Of a DNA stretch of 5,111 bases, positions 1 through 4,598 are shown piece by piece. Source of the DNA: Clostridia bacterium (lineage in GTDB: Bacteria > Bacillota_E > SLMV01 > PUMD01). Location of the stretch: positions 1-5,111 of the forward strand of contig PWUB01000046.1 in assembly GCA_003563755.1 (NCBI GenBank). The letters are read 5' to 3'. Within the stretch, counting starts at the first letter, position 1, and every line of letters starts with the position of its first letter. The notes under the pieces were generated by a model. The model was not told where the DNA came from, searched no databases, and saw nothing but the letters and a program-made list of their open reading frames with translations. The position numbers were made by a program, and so were the translations under genes.

Positions 1-15
1 AAGCGGGAATGCATT

Positions 16-28
16 GGGGCTCCGCCCC
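16..28. repeat. Short GC hairpin downstream of pnp
   Basis: GGGGC and GCCCC pair perfectly around a three-base loop (TCC on the plus strand, GGA on the minus strand). It lies about 150 bp beyond the pnp stop. On the minus strand it is followed by AATGCATTCC rather than a U-run, so it is not a standard intrinsic terminator. It could be part of a dispersed repeat or a structured pnp 3' end. The structure is read directly; any role is a guess. Confidence 0.4.
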
Positions 29-70
29 CAGATCACCGGTGTACGGCAGCGTAGTGGAGGGCAGACAGCC

Positions 71-114
71 GGATTGCTTCGTCGTCCCGACAAGTCGGGA
101 CTCCTCGCAACGAC
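71..114. repeat. Palindromic small dispersed repeat (ATTGCTTCGTC...CTCCTCGCAA type)
   Basis: A perfect 7-bp stem, GTCCCGA (84-90) with TCGGGAC (95-101), closes a CAAG loop. It is flanked by GGATTGCTTCGTC on the left and TCCTCGCAACGAC on the right. TTGC (74-77) and GCAA (107-110) can form an outer stem, extended by a G-U wobble in the minus-strand transcript. From memory, the frame 'ATTGCTTCGTC - variable hairpin - CTCCTCGCAATGAC' recurs between genes in many bacterial genomes, including Dehalococcoidia-like ones, as a REP/MITE-like element. Lying in the presumed 3' UTR of pnp, it could stabilise the mRNA end. No U-run follows, so I do not call it a terminator. Family membership is recollection. 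Confidence 0.55.
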
Positions 115-126
115 GTGGGGGGGGGG

Positions 127-160
127 CCTCTTCGGGATAAGACGGGGCTCCCTCAGAATG
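127..160. repeat. Second, degenerate dispersed repeat (CTTCGG...CTCCCTCAGAATG type)
   Basis: CCTCTTCGG at the left and GCTCCCTCAGAATG at the right match the ends of another commonly seen intergenic repeat, remembered as GATTCTTCGG...GCTCCCTCAGAATGAC. The middle (GATAAGACGGG) does not form the usual complementary hairpin, so this copy looks decayed. It lies 19 bp beyond the pnp stop, in the same orientation as the 71-114 element and separated from it by a G10 run (117-126). The assignment rests on recollection of the end motifs only. Confidence 0.35.
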
Positions 161-179
161 GCGGAGCTATCCGGAGTCT

Positions 180-2462
180 CTAAGTCGACCTGTGGAAGGG
201 GCGGCGGTCGTCCTGGCGAGGGGCGGGCCTGTTGTCGCCCGACTCGCCCGGCCGGCGCCTGTCCTGCGGACGATTCTGAGGCGGCCGGTCCTGTCGCGGG
301 CCGGGACGGTTGTCGCTGAACTTGCGAGGCGGCGGACGCCTGTCCTGCGGACGATTCTGAGGCGGCCCGTCCTGTCGCGGGGTCTTGTCAGTCATGGCCC
401 GCCGGGAGAGGTTGATCCGGCCCATGCTGTCGACGGCGATCACCTTGACCTCTATCTCCTCGCCCAGTTTGACGGCGTCCTCGACCGTGGGTATCCTCTG
501 GTCGGAGAGTTCGCTTATGTGCACCATGCCCTCTTTGCCGGGCAGTATCTCAACCATCGCGCCGAAGCTGAGTATGCGGGACACTTTGCCTGTGTAGACC
601 TCGCCCACCTCGACGTCTTTGGTCAGCCTGGTGATGATGTCTATCGCCTTCTTGGCCGCTGCTGCGTCCAGCGCGCCGATGACTACCGTGCCGTCATCAT
701 CTACGTCGACGGTGGTCTTGGTCTGGTCTATGATGGACCTGATAGTCTTGCCGCCGCTGCCGATGACCGCACCGATCTTGTCGGTGCTGATCTTCATCTT
801 GTACATCCTGGGGGCGTAGCGGCTTACTTCGGGACGGCTGGAGCTGATGGTGTGCTCCATCTCGCCCAGTATGAAAATGCGCCCGTCATGGGCCTGGTTT
901 AGCGTCTTCTCGACGATCTCCAGGCTTATGCCCTCGAGCTTGGTATCCATCTGGATGGCCGTGACTCCCTTAGCGGTGCCGGCCACCTTGAAGTCCATGT
1001 CCCCGTAGGCGTCTTCCAGTCCGGCGATATCCGTCAGTACCACGTATTCGCCGCTTCCTCCGGTGACAAGCCCCATAGCTACGCCGCCCACCGCCGCCTT
1101 GACCGGTATGCCGGCGTCCATGAGCGACAGGCTGCTGGAGCAGACGCTGGCCATCGATGAGCTCCCGTTGGAGCTGAGGACCTCGGACACCAGGCGGATG
1201 GTATAGGGAAAGTCATCGTCATCGGGCAGCACGGGCAGCAGGGCCTTGCTGGCCAGCGCCCCGTGTCCTATCTCGCGCCTTCCCGGCGTCCCCACGCGCT
1301 TGGTCTCGCCGGTCGAGTAGGGCGGGAAATTGTAGTGGTGCATGAAACGCTTGGTTTCCTCCACCCCGAGCCCGTCGAGCATCTGTTCCTGTCTCTTTGA
1401 GCCGAGTGTGGCGATGGACAGGACCTGGGTCTGACCGCGGGTGAACAGGGCGGAGCCGTGCGTGCGCGGCAGGAGTCCGACCTCGCCGGTTATGGGTCGG
1501 ACCTCGTTGGGGCTGCGTCCGTCCACCCTCTTCCCCTTGAGCAGGTTGGCCCTGATGAACTCCTTGACCTTGCCGTCGAAGAGGGATACGACATCACCGC
1601 GGGCGTAGGCATCACCGGTGCTTTCCAGTAGTTCCTTCTGGAGTTCGTCGAGCGCCCGCTCGCGCTCGGATCCTCCGAGGTGGAGCAGAGCATCTGGGAG
1701 TTTCTCCGCGGCGAAGCGCGACACGATGTCGGCAAGCTGCGGATCGGTCTCCGCTTCGGGGATGGGCCACCTGGACTTGCCGTGTTCCTGCCGCAGCCTT
1801 TCCTGCAGCGCGATGACATCCTGGTTTGCTTCGTGACCGATCTTGATCGCCTGCAGAATCAGGTCCTCGGCCGCCTCTTCGGCCTCCGTTTCGATCATGA
1901 TGACGGCCTTGCTTGTGCTGACCACGGTCACATCGAAGAGGCTATGCTCGAGCTGGGCGAGGGTGGGGTTGACGACGTACTCGCCGTCGATGTAGCCCAC
2001 GTGGCTCGCGCCGACCGGACCGTTGTAGGGCATTTCTGATATGTGCAGGGCGGCGGAGGAGCCGATCACGGAGAGGATATCGGGCGGACACTCATGGTCC
2101 ACCGAGAGCACGGTCACTATGATCTGCACCTCGTTGCGCCAGTTTTTGGGGAGCAGAGGTCGTATGGGCCTGTCGGTGAGGCGTGCGGTGAGTATGGCGT
2201 CCTCCGTGGGCCGGCCCTCCCTCCTGAAGAAGCTACCCGGTATCTTGCCGGCGGCGTAGAGCCTCTCCTCGTAGTCGATTGTGAGCGGCAGGAAGTTGAT
2301 CCCGGGCCGGGGCTCCGTCCCCAGACACACCGTGGCCAGCATCACCGTGTCTCCGTAGCGGATCGTTACCGATCCGTTGGCCTGTTGGGCCAGTTTGTTC
2401 GTTTGCAGGCTCAGCCTTCTTCCTGCGAAGTTCATCTCAAAAGCATTCGAATTGGTCACCAA
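180..2462 (-). CDS. pnp: Polyribonucleotide nucleotidyltransferase (PNPase)
   Basis: PNPase is the cytoplasmic 3'-5' phosphorolytic exoribonuclease that degrades RNA to nucleoside diphosphates, normally as a homotrimer. All parts of the family are visible in 760 residues: RNase PH domain 1 (about 10-145, with FFRREGRP at 78-85), an all-alpha linker (about 240-310), catalytic RNase PH domain 2 (about 315-545), KH (about 553-613, GSGG loop 568-571) and S1 (about 617-688). Residues equivalent to the E. coli active site are present: RRE-GH (395-400), the GSSS loop (433-436), D484, D490 and K492. Residues 691-760 form a 70-residue low-complexity tail with 17 Arg and 16 Pro, making it longer than the 711-residue E. 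coli enzyme. The start is TTG at 2462, with GTG at 2459 as an immediate alternative. AAGGAAGAG upstream is spaced better for TTG. rpsO, often next to pnp, is not within the 500 bp upstream. Confidence 0.97.
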   Translation of the reverse strand: MVTNSNAFEMNFAGRRLSLQTNKLAQQANGSVTIRYGDTVMLATVCLGTEPRPGINFLPLTIDYEERLYAAGKIPGSFFRREGRPTEDAILTARLTDRPIRPLLPKNWRNEVQIIVTVLSVDHECPPDILSVIGSSAALHISEMPYNGPVGASHVGYIDGEYVVNPTLAQLEHSLFDVTVVSTSKAVIMIETEAEEAAEDLILQAIKIGHEANQDVIALQERLRQEHGKSRWPIPEAETDPQLADIVSRFAAEKLPDALLHLGGSERERALDELQKELLESTGDAYARGDVVSLFDGKVKEFIRANLLKGKRVDGRSPNEVRPITGEVGLLPRTHGSALFTRGQTQVLSIATLGSKRQEQMLDGLGVEETKRFMHHYNFPPYSTGETKRVGTPGRREIGHGALASKALLPVLPDDDDFPYTIRLVSEVLSSNGSSSMASVCSSSLSLMDAGIPVKAAVGGVAMGLVTGGSGEYVVLTDIAGLEDAYGDMDFKVAGTAKGVTAIQMDTKLEGISLEIVEKTLNQAHDGRIFILGEMEHTISSSRPEVSRYAPRMYKMKISTDKIGAVIGSGGKTIRSIIDQTKTTVDVDDDGTVVIGALDAAAAKKAIDIITRLTKDVEVGEVYTGKVSRILSFGAMVEILPGKEGMVHISELSDQRIPTVEDAVKLGEEIEVKVIAVDSMGRINLSRRAMTDKTPRQDGPPQNRPQDRRPPPRKFSDNRPGPRQDRPPQNRPQDRRRPGESGDNRPAPRQDDRRPFHRST
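257..381 (-). repeat. 81-bp tandem duplication encoding the Arg/Pro-rich PNPase tail
   Basis: The stretch 257-300 recurs at 338-381 with one mismatch in 44 bases (G287 against C368), an offset of exactly 81 bp or 27 codons. In protein this gives two tandem copies (about residues 696-722 and 723-748) sharing RQD-PPQNRPQDRR and then DNRP-PRQD, followed by a partial third copy (RQDDRRP, from 749). The near-perfect DNA identity suggests a recent duplication by slippage or unequal exchange. The unit is a multiple of three, so copy number can change without breaking the frame. Confidence 0.85.
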
Positions 2463-2469
2463 GTTTTCA

Positions 2470-2478
2470 CTCTTCCTT
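2470..2478 (-). promoter_or_regulatory. Ribosome binding site of pnp
   Basis: On the minus strand AAGGAAGAG ends 7 nt before the TTG at 2462 and 10 nt before the GTG at 2459. Because it is purine-rich but not a full GGAGG, the spacing modestly favours TTG. The next in-frame ATG, codon 10, is too far away and would cut into the conserved N-terminus. Confidence 0.6.
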
Positions 2479-2479
2479 C

Positions 2480-2510
2480 CCGTGGTAGCCTGAGGACAGG
2501 ACGACCACGG
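2480..2510 (-). promoter_or_regulatory. Stem-loop just upstream of the pnp Shine-Dalgarno
   Basis: CCGTGGT (2480-2486) pairs with ACCACGG (2504-2510). Inside, CCTG (2489-2492) pairs with CAGG (2497-2500) around a four-base loop, separated from the outer stem by a small 2x3 internal loop. In the pnp mRNA the base of the stem abuts the ribosome binding site. In E. coli, pnp is autoregulated through RNase III cleavage of a leader stem-loop and subsequent PNPase action; this helix sits where an equivalent element could act. The pairing is seen; the regulatory role is inferred. Confidence 0.5.
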
Positions 2511-2559
2511 CTTTCATATTCATCTGTATATACCGGGAGCGGCGATAGGTTCGCGGTAG

Positions 2560-2581
2560 CGGGCAAAACTTTCTCTGCCCG
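2560..2581 (-). promoter_or_regulatory. Second stem-loop in the pnp leader
   Basis: CGGGCA (2560-2565) and TGCCCG (2576-2581) form a perfect 6-bp stem with a 10-base loop. It lies inside the inferred pnp 5' leader, about 50 bases upstream of the SD-proximal hairpin. No U-run follows in either direction, so it does not look like an intrinsic terminator. Function unknown. Confidence 0.4.
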
Positions 2582-2615
2582 GGTAGGAGGGCAACTGCCG
2601 TCTCTTCCCAGGTGC

Positions 2616-2630
2616 GGGGCATCAGGCCCC
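2616..2630 (-). promoter_or_regulatory. Third short stem-loop in the pnp leader
   Basis: GGGGC (2616-2620) pairs perfectly with GCCCC (2626-2630) around a five-base loop. With the hairpins at 2560-2581 and 2480-2510 it makes the inferred leader strongly structured. On the plus strand TCTTT follows, but this is too short and interrupted to call a terminator. Confidence 0.3.
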
Positions 2631-2680
2631 TCTTTCCACTCTTTCACCGGATGCCTGCAGCACACACGACTTGTGGTGAA

Positions 2681-2710
2681 AGTATATCATGACTTTCCCC
2701 GGCCTGTGAA
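2681..2710 (-). promoter_or_regulatory. Candidate sigma-70-type promoter for pnp
   Basis: Read on the minus strand, TTCACA (2710-2705) and TATACT (2686-2681) are separated by 18 bp. Each differs from the -35 or -10 consensus at one base. Transcription would begin near 2674, giving a leader of roughly 212 nt that contains three hairpins before the TTG start. It is the best minus-strand match I found between the two divergent genes. There is no experimental evidence, and the 18-bp spacer is slightly long. Confidence 0.5.
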
Positions 2711-2716
2711 TTTTGA

Positions 2717-2737
2717 GGGTGAGGGAGGGGCAGAGGG
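2717..2737 (+). other. G-quadruplex motif upstream of the pnp promoter
   Basis: The plus strand has four G-runs: GGG (2717-2719), GGG (2723-2725), GGGG (2727-2730) and GGG (2735-2737), with loops of 3, 1 and 4 bases. This satisfies the usual G3+/N1-7 definition. It begins 7 bp upstream of the candidate pnp -35 box. Whether it folds in the cell is unknown. Confidence 0.55.
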
Positions 2738-2753
2738 CGCTGGCTGGAGTTTC

Positions 2754-2813
2754 TTGAGTCCGGTGGTTGTGGTTGGGTATGGTGGGTGGGGCGGTGTTGG
2801 ACCGGGCGGGTGT
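2754..2813 (+). other. G/T-rich low-complexity tract in the divergent intergenic region
   Basis: The plus strand here is almost only G and T: in 2761-2800 I count 24 G, 13 T, 2 C and 1 A. GGG runs lie at 2775-2777, 2784-2786, 2788-2791, 2804-2806 and 2808-2810. One spacing is 12 bases, so it fails the strict quadruplex rule. No convincing ORF, RNA gene or direct repeat is visible. It fills the space between the two divergent promoters. Confidence 0.5.
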
Positions 2814-2876
2814 TCCCTCCCACGGGATTGTTCTGTGATCCCCATGTTATCGGCCCCCCCGAATGGCAGAGGGGTG

Positions 2877-2905
2877 TTGACAGTTTGGGGGGGTGTGTCT
2901 ATGAT
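2877..2905 (+). promoter_or_regulatory. Strong sigma-70-type promoter of the surface-protein gene, with G7 spacer
   Basis: TTGACA (2877-2882, perfect -35) is followed by exactly 17 bp and TATGAT (2900-2905, five of six matches to the -10 box). A start near 2912 gives a leader of about 64 nt before the ATG at 2976. The spacer contains seven consecutive G (2887-2893). Slippage there would change the -35/-10 distance, and 17 bp is the optimum, so this copy would be in the ON state. Confidence 0.75.
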
Positions 2906-2962
2906 AGGTTCATGCGATAGATGGCGGGGGATATCCGGGATGGAGCGACGGCATCGATCGCG

Positions 2963-2971
2963 AAAGGAGAG
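2963..2971 (+). promoter_or_regulatory. Ribosome binding site fixing the start at 2976
   Basis: AAAGGAGAG, with the AGGAG core at 2965-2969, lies 6 nt before the ATG at 2976. In-frame ATGs at 2901 and 2940 have no comparable Shine-Dalgarno; the first also overlaps the -10 box. This site therefore decides the start. Confidence 0.8.
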
Positions 2972-2975
2972 TCCG

Positions 2976-4511
2976 ATGAACAAGACAGCGGCAGGAATAA
3001 TCGTAGCGTCCTGTATCGTAATCGCCATCGTGGTGGTAGTCGTGGTTATCCCGAGGCTCACTCCTGCGGAGGAGCCTACCTACGAACTGACCGTCTCCAG
3101 CACCGAGGGCGGGTCGGTGACGGCCCCCGGCGAGGCGACTTTCACCTACGATGAGGGAGAGGTGGTCGATCTGGTGGCTATGGCGGCCGCCGGATATGAG
3201 TTCGTCGCCTGGAGCGGGAACGTGGCCACCGTGGAGGACGTCGACTCGGCCTCCCCCACCATCACGATGAACGGCGACTACACGATCACCGCCGAGTTCA
3301 AGGCGGAAGAGACGCCGGCGGTCGAGTACACCCTCACCATCAGCAGCATCGGAGGAGGTGAGGTCACCGTACCCGGAGAGGGCATGTTCATCTATGAAGC
3401 AGGGACGGTGGTCGACCTGGTTGCGATGGCGGCCGACGGATATGAGTTCGTCGCCTGGAGCGGCGACGTGGCCACCGTGGCCGACATCGATGCCGCCTCC
3501 ACCACCATCACGATGAGCGGCGACTACACGATCACCGCCAGTTTCGAAGACGAGGAGACACCGGTGGTCGAGTACATCATGGTGGCGACCTGGTATGACC
3601 TGCATGGTGTCAGGGACAATCTGAGCGGCAATTACCGGCTGGCCAACTATCTCCATTCGGGGACTGCGGGCTACGCCGAACTGGCGGGCACGGGAGCAGA
3701 CGGAGGCAGGGGCTGGCAGCCGATCGGGAACCATGAAGAGCAGTTCACCGGGACCTTCGACGGTCAGGGGTACTTCATCAGCGGCGTGTTCATCAACCGT
3801 CCTGATGAGGTCTATGTTGGGCTGTTCGGCTACGTCGGTGTGGGAGGCGTTGTTACGGATGTTGACCTGAGCCATATGGGGGTCAGCGGCCATGAAGCGG
3901 TGGGAGGCCTGGTGGGGAGCAACGAGGGGATGGTACTCGATTGCGGTGCCACAGGCAGCGTGACCGGTAGCCAGTATGTGGGAGGACTCACCGGGATCAA
4001 CATCGGCAGCGTCGGGCGCTCCTATTCCAACGGCAGCGCGACGGGCACAGGTAACCTCTACGTCGGCGGCCTGGTGGGATGGAACGACGGCACTGTGACC
4101 AACTCGTGCTCCCTTTCCAGCGTGACCGGCTACAATGTGATCGGTGGCCTGGTAGGGCTCAACTCGGGCAGTGTTGACGAGTCGTATTCCGTCGGCCGGG
4201 TGATGGGCATCGGGCAATACCTGAATGGTGCGCCAGTTGGGGGACTGGTGGGACAGAACGAGGGCACCGTCAGCAACTCGTTCTGGGACGTGGAGAACTC
4301 GGAGATGGAGGAAAGCCACGGCGGAACTGGCAAGACCACGGTGGAGTTGACGGATATCATGACGTTCACCGATACTGCCACCGAGGGACTTGACTCCCCA
4401 TGGGACATCACGACGGTCCAGGGCTTCGACGAGAGGGATACCGCCTTCGTCTGGAACATCGTTGATGGCGTGGCCTGGCCCTTCCAAAGCTGGCGGCCCT
4501 ATCTGATCTAG
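2976..4511 (+). CDS. Exported InlB B-repeat / GLUG-repeat surface protein
   Basis: A 511-residue protein of unknown specific function, probably outside the membrane. Residues 4-25 are a hydrophobic helix ending in six consecutive Val, after only Lys3, then PRLTPAEEP. This could be an uncleaved anchor or a signal peptide cut near A31. VASC (10-13) loosely resembles a lipobox but lies very near the start. Residues 36-117 and 118-199 are two 82-residue InlB-type B-repeats, each with GYEFVAWSG and GDYTITA and an EETP-VEY linker. Residues 205-280 (TWYDLHGVRDNL, FTGTFDGQGY) and 281-438 form a GLUG region of six GGLVG-N-G-V-like units. The C-terminus (SFWDVENS, GGTGKTT, WNIVDGVAWPF) resembles the usual end of such proteins. 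B-repeats and GLUG repeats are known in bacterial surface proteins, so adhesion or matrix binding is plausible but unproven. An ATG at 2940 would add a basic N-terminus (MERRHRSRKESP) but lacks a good RBS. Confidence 0.88.
   Translation: MNKTAAGIIVASCIVIAIVVVVVVIPRLTPAEEPTYELTVSSTEGGSVTAPGEATFTYDEGEVVDLVAMAAAGYEFVAWSGNVATVEDVDSASPTITMNGDYTITAEFKAEETPAVEYTLTISSIGGGEVTVPGEGMFIYEAGTVVDLVAMAADGYEFVAWSGDVATVADIDAASTTITMSGDYTITASFEDEETPVVEYIMVATWYDLHGVRDNLSGNYRLANYLHSGTAGYAELAGTGADGGRGWQPIGNHEEQFTGTFDGQGYFISGVFINRPDEVYVGLFGYVGVGGVVTDVDLSHMGVSGHEAVGGLVGSNEGMVLDCGATGSVTGSQYVGGLTGINIGSVGRSYSNGSATGTGNLYVGGLVGWNDGTVTNSCSLSSVTGYNVIGGLVGLNSGSVDESYSVGRVMGIGQYLNGAPVGGLVGQNEGTVSNSFWDVENSEMEESHGGTGKTTVELTDIMTFTDTATEGLDSPWDITTVQGFDERDTAFVWNIVDGVAWPFQSWRPYLI
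3081..3572 (+). repeat. Two tandem 246-bp units encoding InlB-like B-repeats
   Basis: Unit 1 (3081-3326) and unit 2 (3327-3572) have an exact 246-bp period (82 codons). By eye about 59 of 82 residues are identical. At DNA level 3191-3217 matches 3437-3463 without a difference (27 bp), and 3273-3293 matches 3519-3539 (21 bp). Wobble positions are also shared, so duplication or gene conversion was fairly recent. The linker at the end of unit 2 leads straight into the GLUG-associated domain. Confidence 0.85.
3816..4289 (+). repeat. GLUG-motif repeat region (six units)
   Basis: Protein units of about 25-32 residues begin near residues 281 (divergent, VGLFGYVGVGG), 309 (VGGLVGSNEG), 335 (VGGLTGINIG), 363 (VGGLVGWNDG), 388 (IGGLVGLNSG) and 421 (VGGLVGQNEG). 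Each is followed by V-x-x-S/C and a short polar strand. This matches the GLUG family pattern, thought to build a right-handed beta-helix. The DNA is diverged between units, so these are older than the B-repeat duplication. Confidence 0.8.
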
Positions 4512-4598
4512 CGGGGCCGATGTGCGACGGGCCGTGTCCGGTCGGCCGTAAGCCCACTACTGGCCGAGGCCGGCATGCAGCTTGCCCACTTGTCGCGG
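4512..4598. other. Convergent intergenic spacer without a clear terminator
   Basis: This 87-bp spacer separates two converging genes. GGCCGA (4515-4520) can pair with TCGGCC (4542-4547), and alternatively CGGCC (4543-4547) with GGCCG (4562-4566). The two are mutually exclusive, and neither is followed by a T-run on either strand. I therefore do not call an intrinsic terminator; termination may be Rho-dependent or use these weak structures. Confidence 0.4.

Noticed and set aside
84..101. Intrinsic terminator for pnp
   Set aside because: The hairpin is perfect but no U-run follows on either strand, and its flanks fit a dispersed repeat better.
71..160. CRISPR array
   Set aside because: There are only two elements, they differ from each other, and no regular spacers or cas genes are visible.
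14..319. A 101-codon plus-strand frame across the pnp 3' flank
   Set aside because: It runs through the palindromic repeats and poly-G and into antisense of the PNPase tail; low-complexity product, no RBS.
192..902. A 236-codon plus-strand frame opposite the 3' part of pnp
   Set aside because: It is a shadow of the KH, S1 and tail codons of PNPase, with no family resemblance of its own.
2511..2560. A second pnp promoter based on TATATAC near 2526-2532
   Set aside because: No acceptable -35 box lies 15-19 bp upstream on the minus strand, and the spacing to the nearest TTGCCC is about 28 bp.
2456..2665. A 69-codon minus-strand frame in the pnp leader overlapping the pnp start
   Set aside because: No Shine-Dalgarno, no recognisable similarity, and it overlaps three leader hairpins and the pnp start out of frame. 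Probably chance.
2043..2975. A long open frame continuing upstream of the surface-protein ATG, antisense to the 5' part of pnp
   Set aside because: It is the reverse strand of conserved pnp codons in GC-rich DNA followed by intergenic sequence. The strong RBS and hydrophobic N-terminus place the true start at 2976.
2687..3061. A 124-codon minus-strand frame spanning the divergent spacer
   Set aside because: It reads the complement of the G/T-rich tract and the poly-Val segment, giving Thr/Pro runs; it overlaps both promoters and the start of the real gene.
2910..4487. A 525-codon open frame on the minus strand opposite the surface-protein gene
   Set aside because: It is the complement of the B-repeat and GLUG coding sequence. 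The His/Asp/Val-rich product has no recognisable domain and no RBS, while the plus strand has clear repeats, promoter and RBS.
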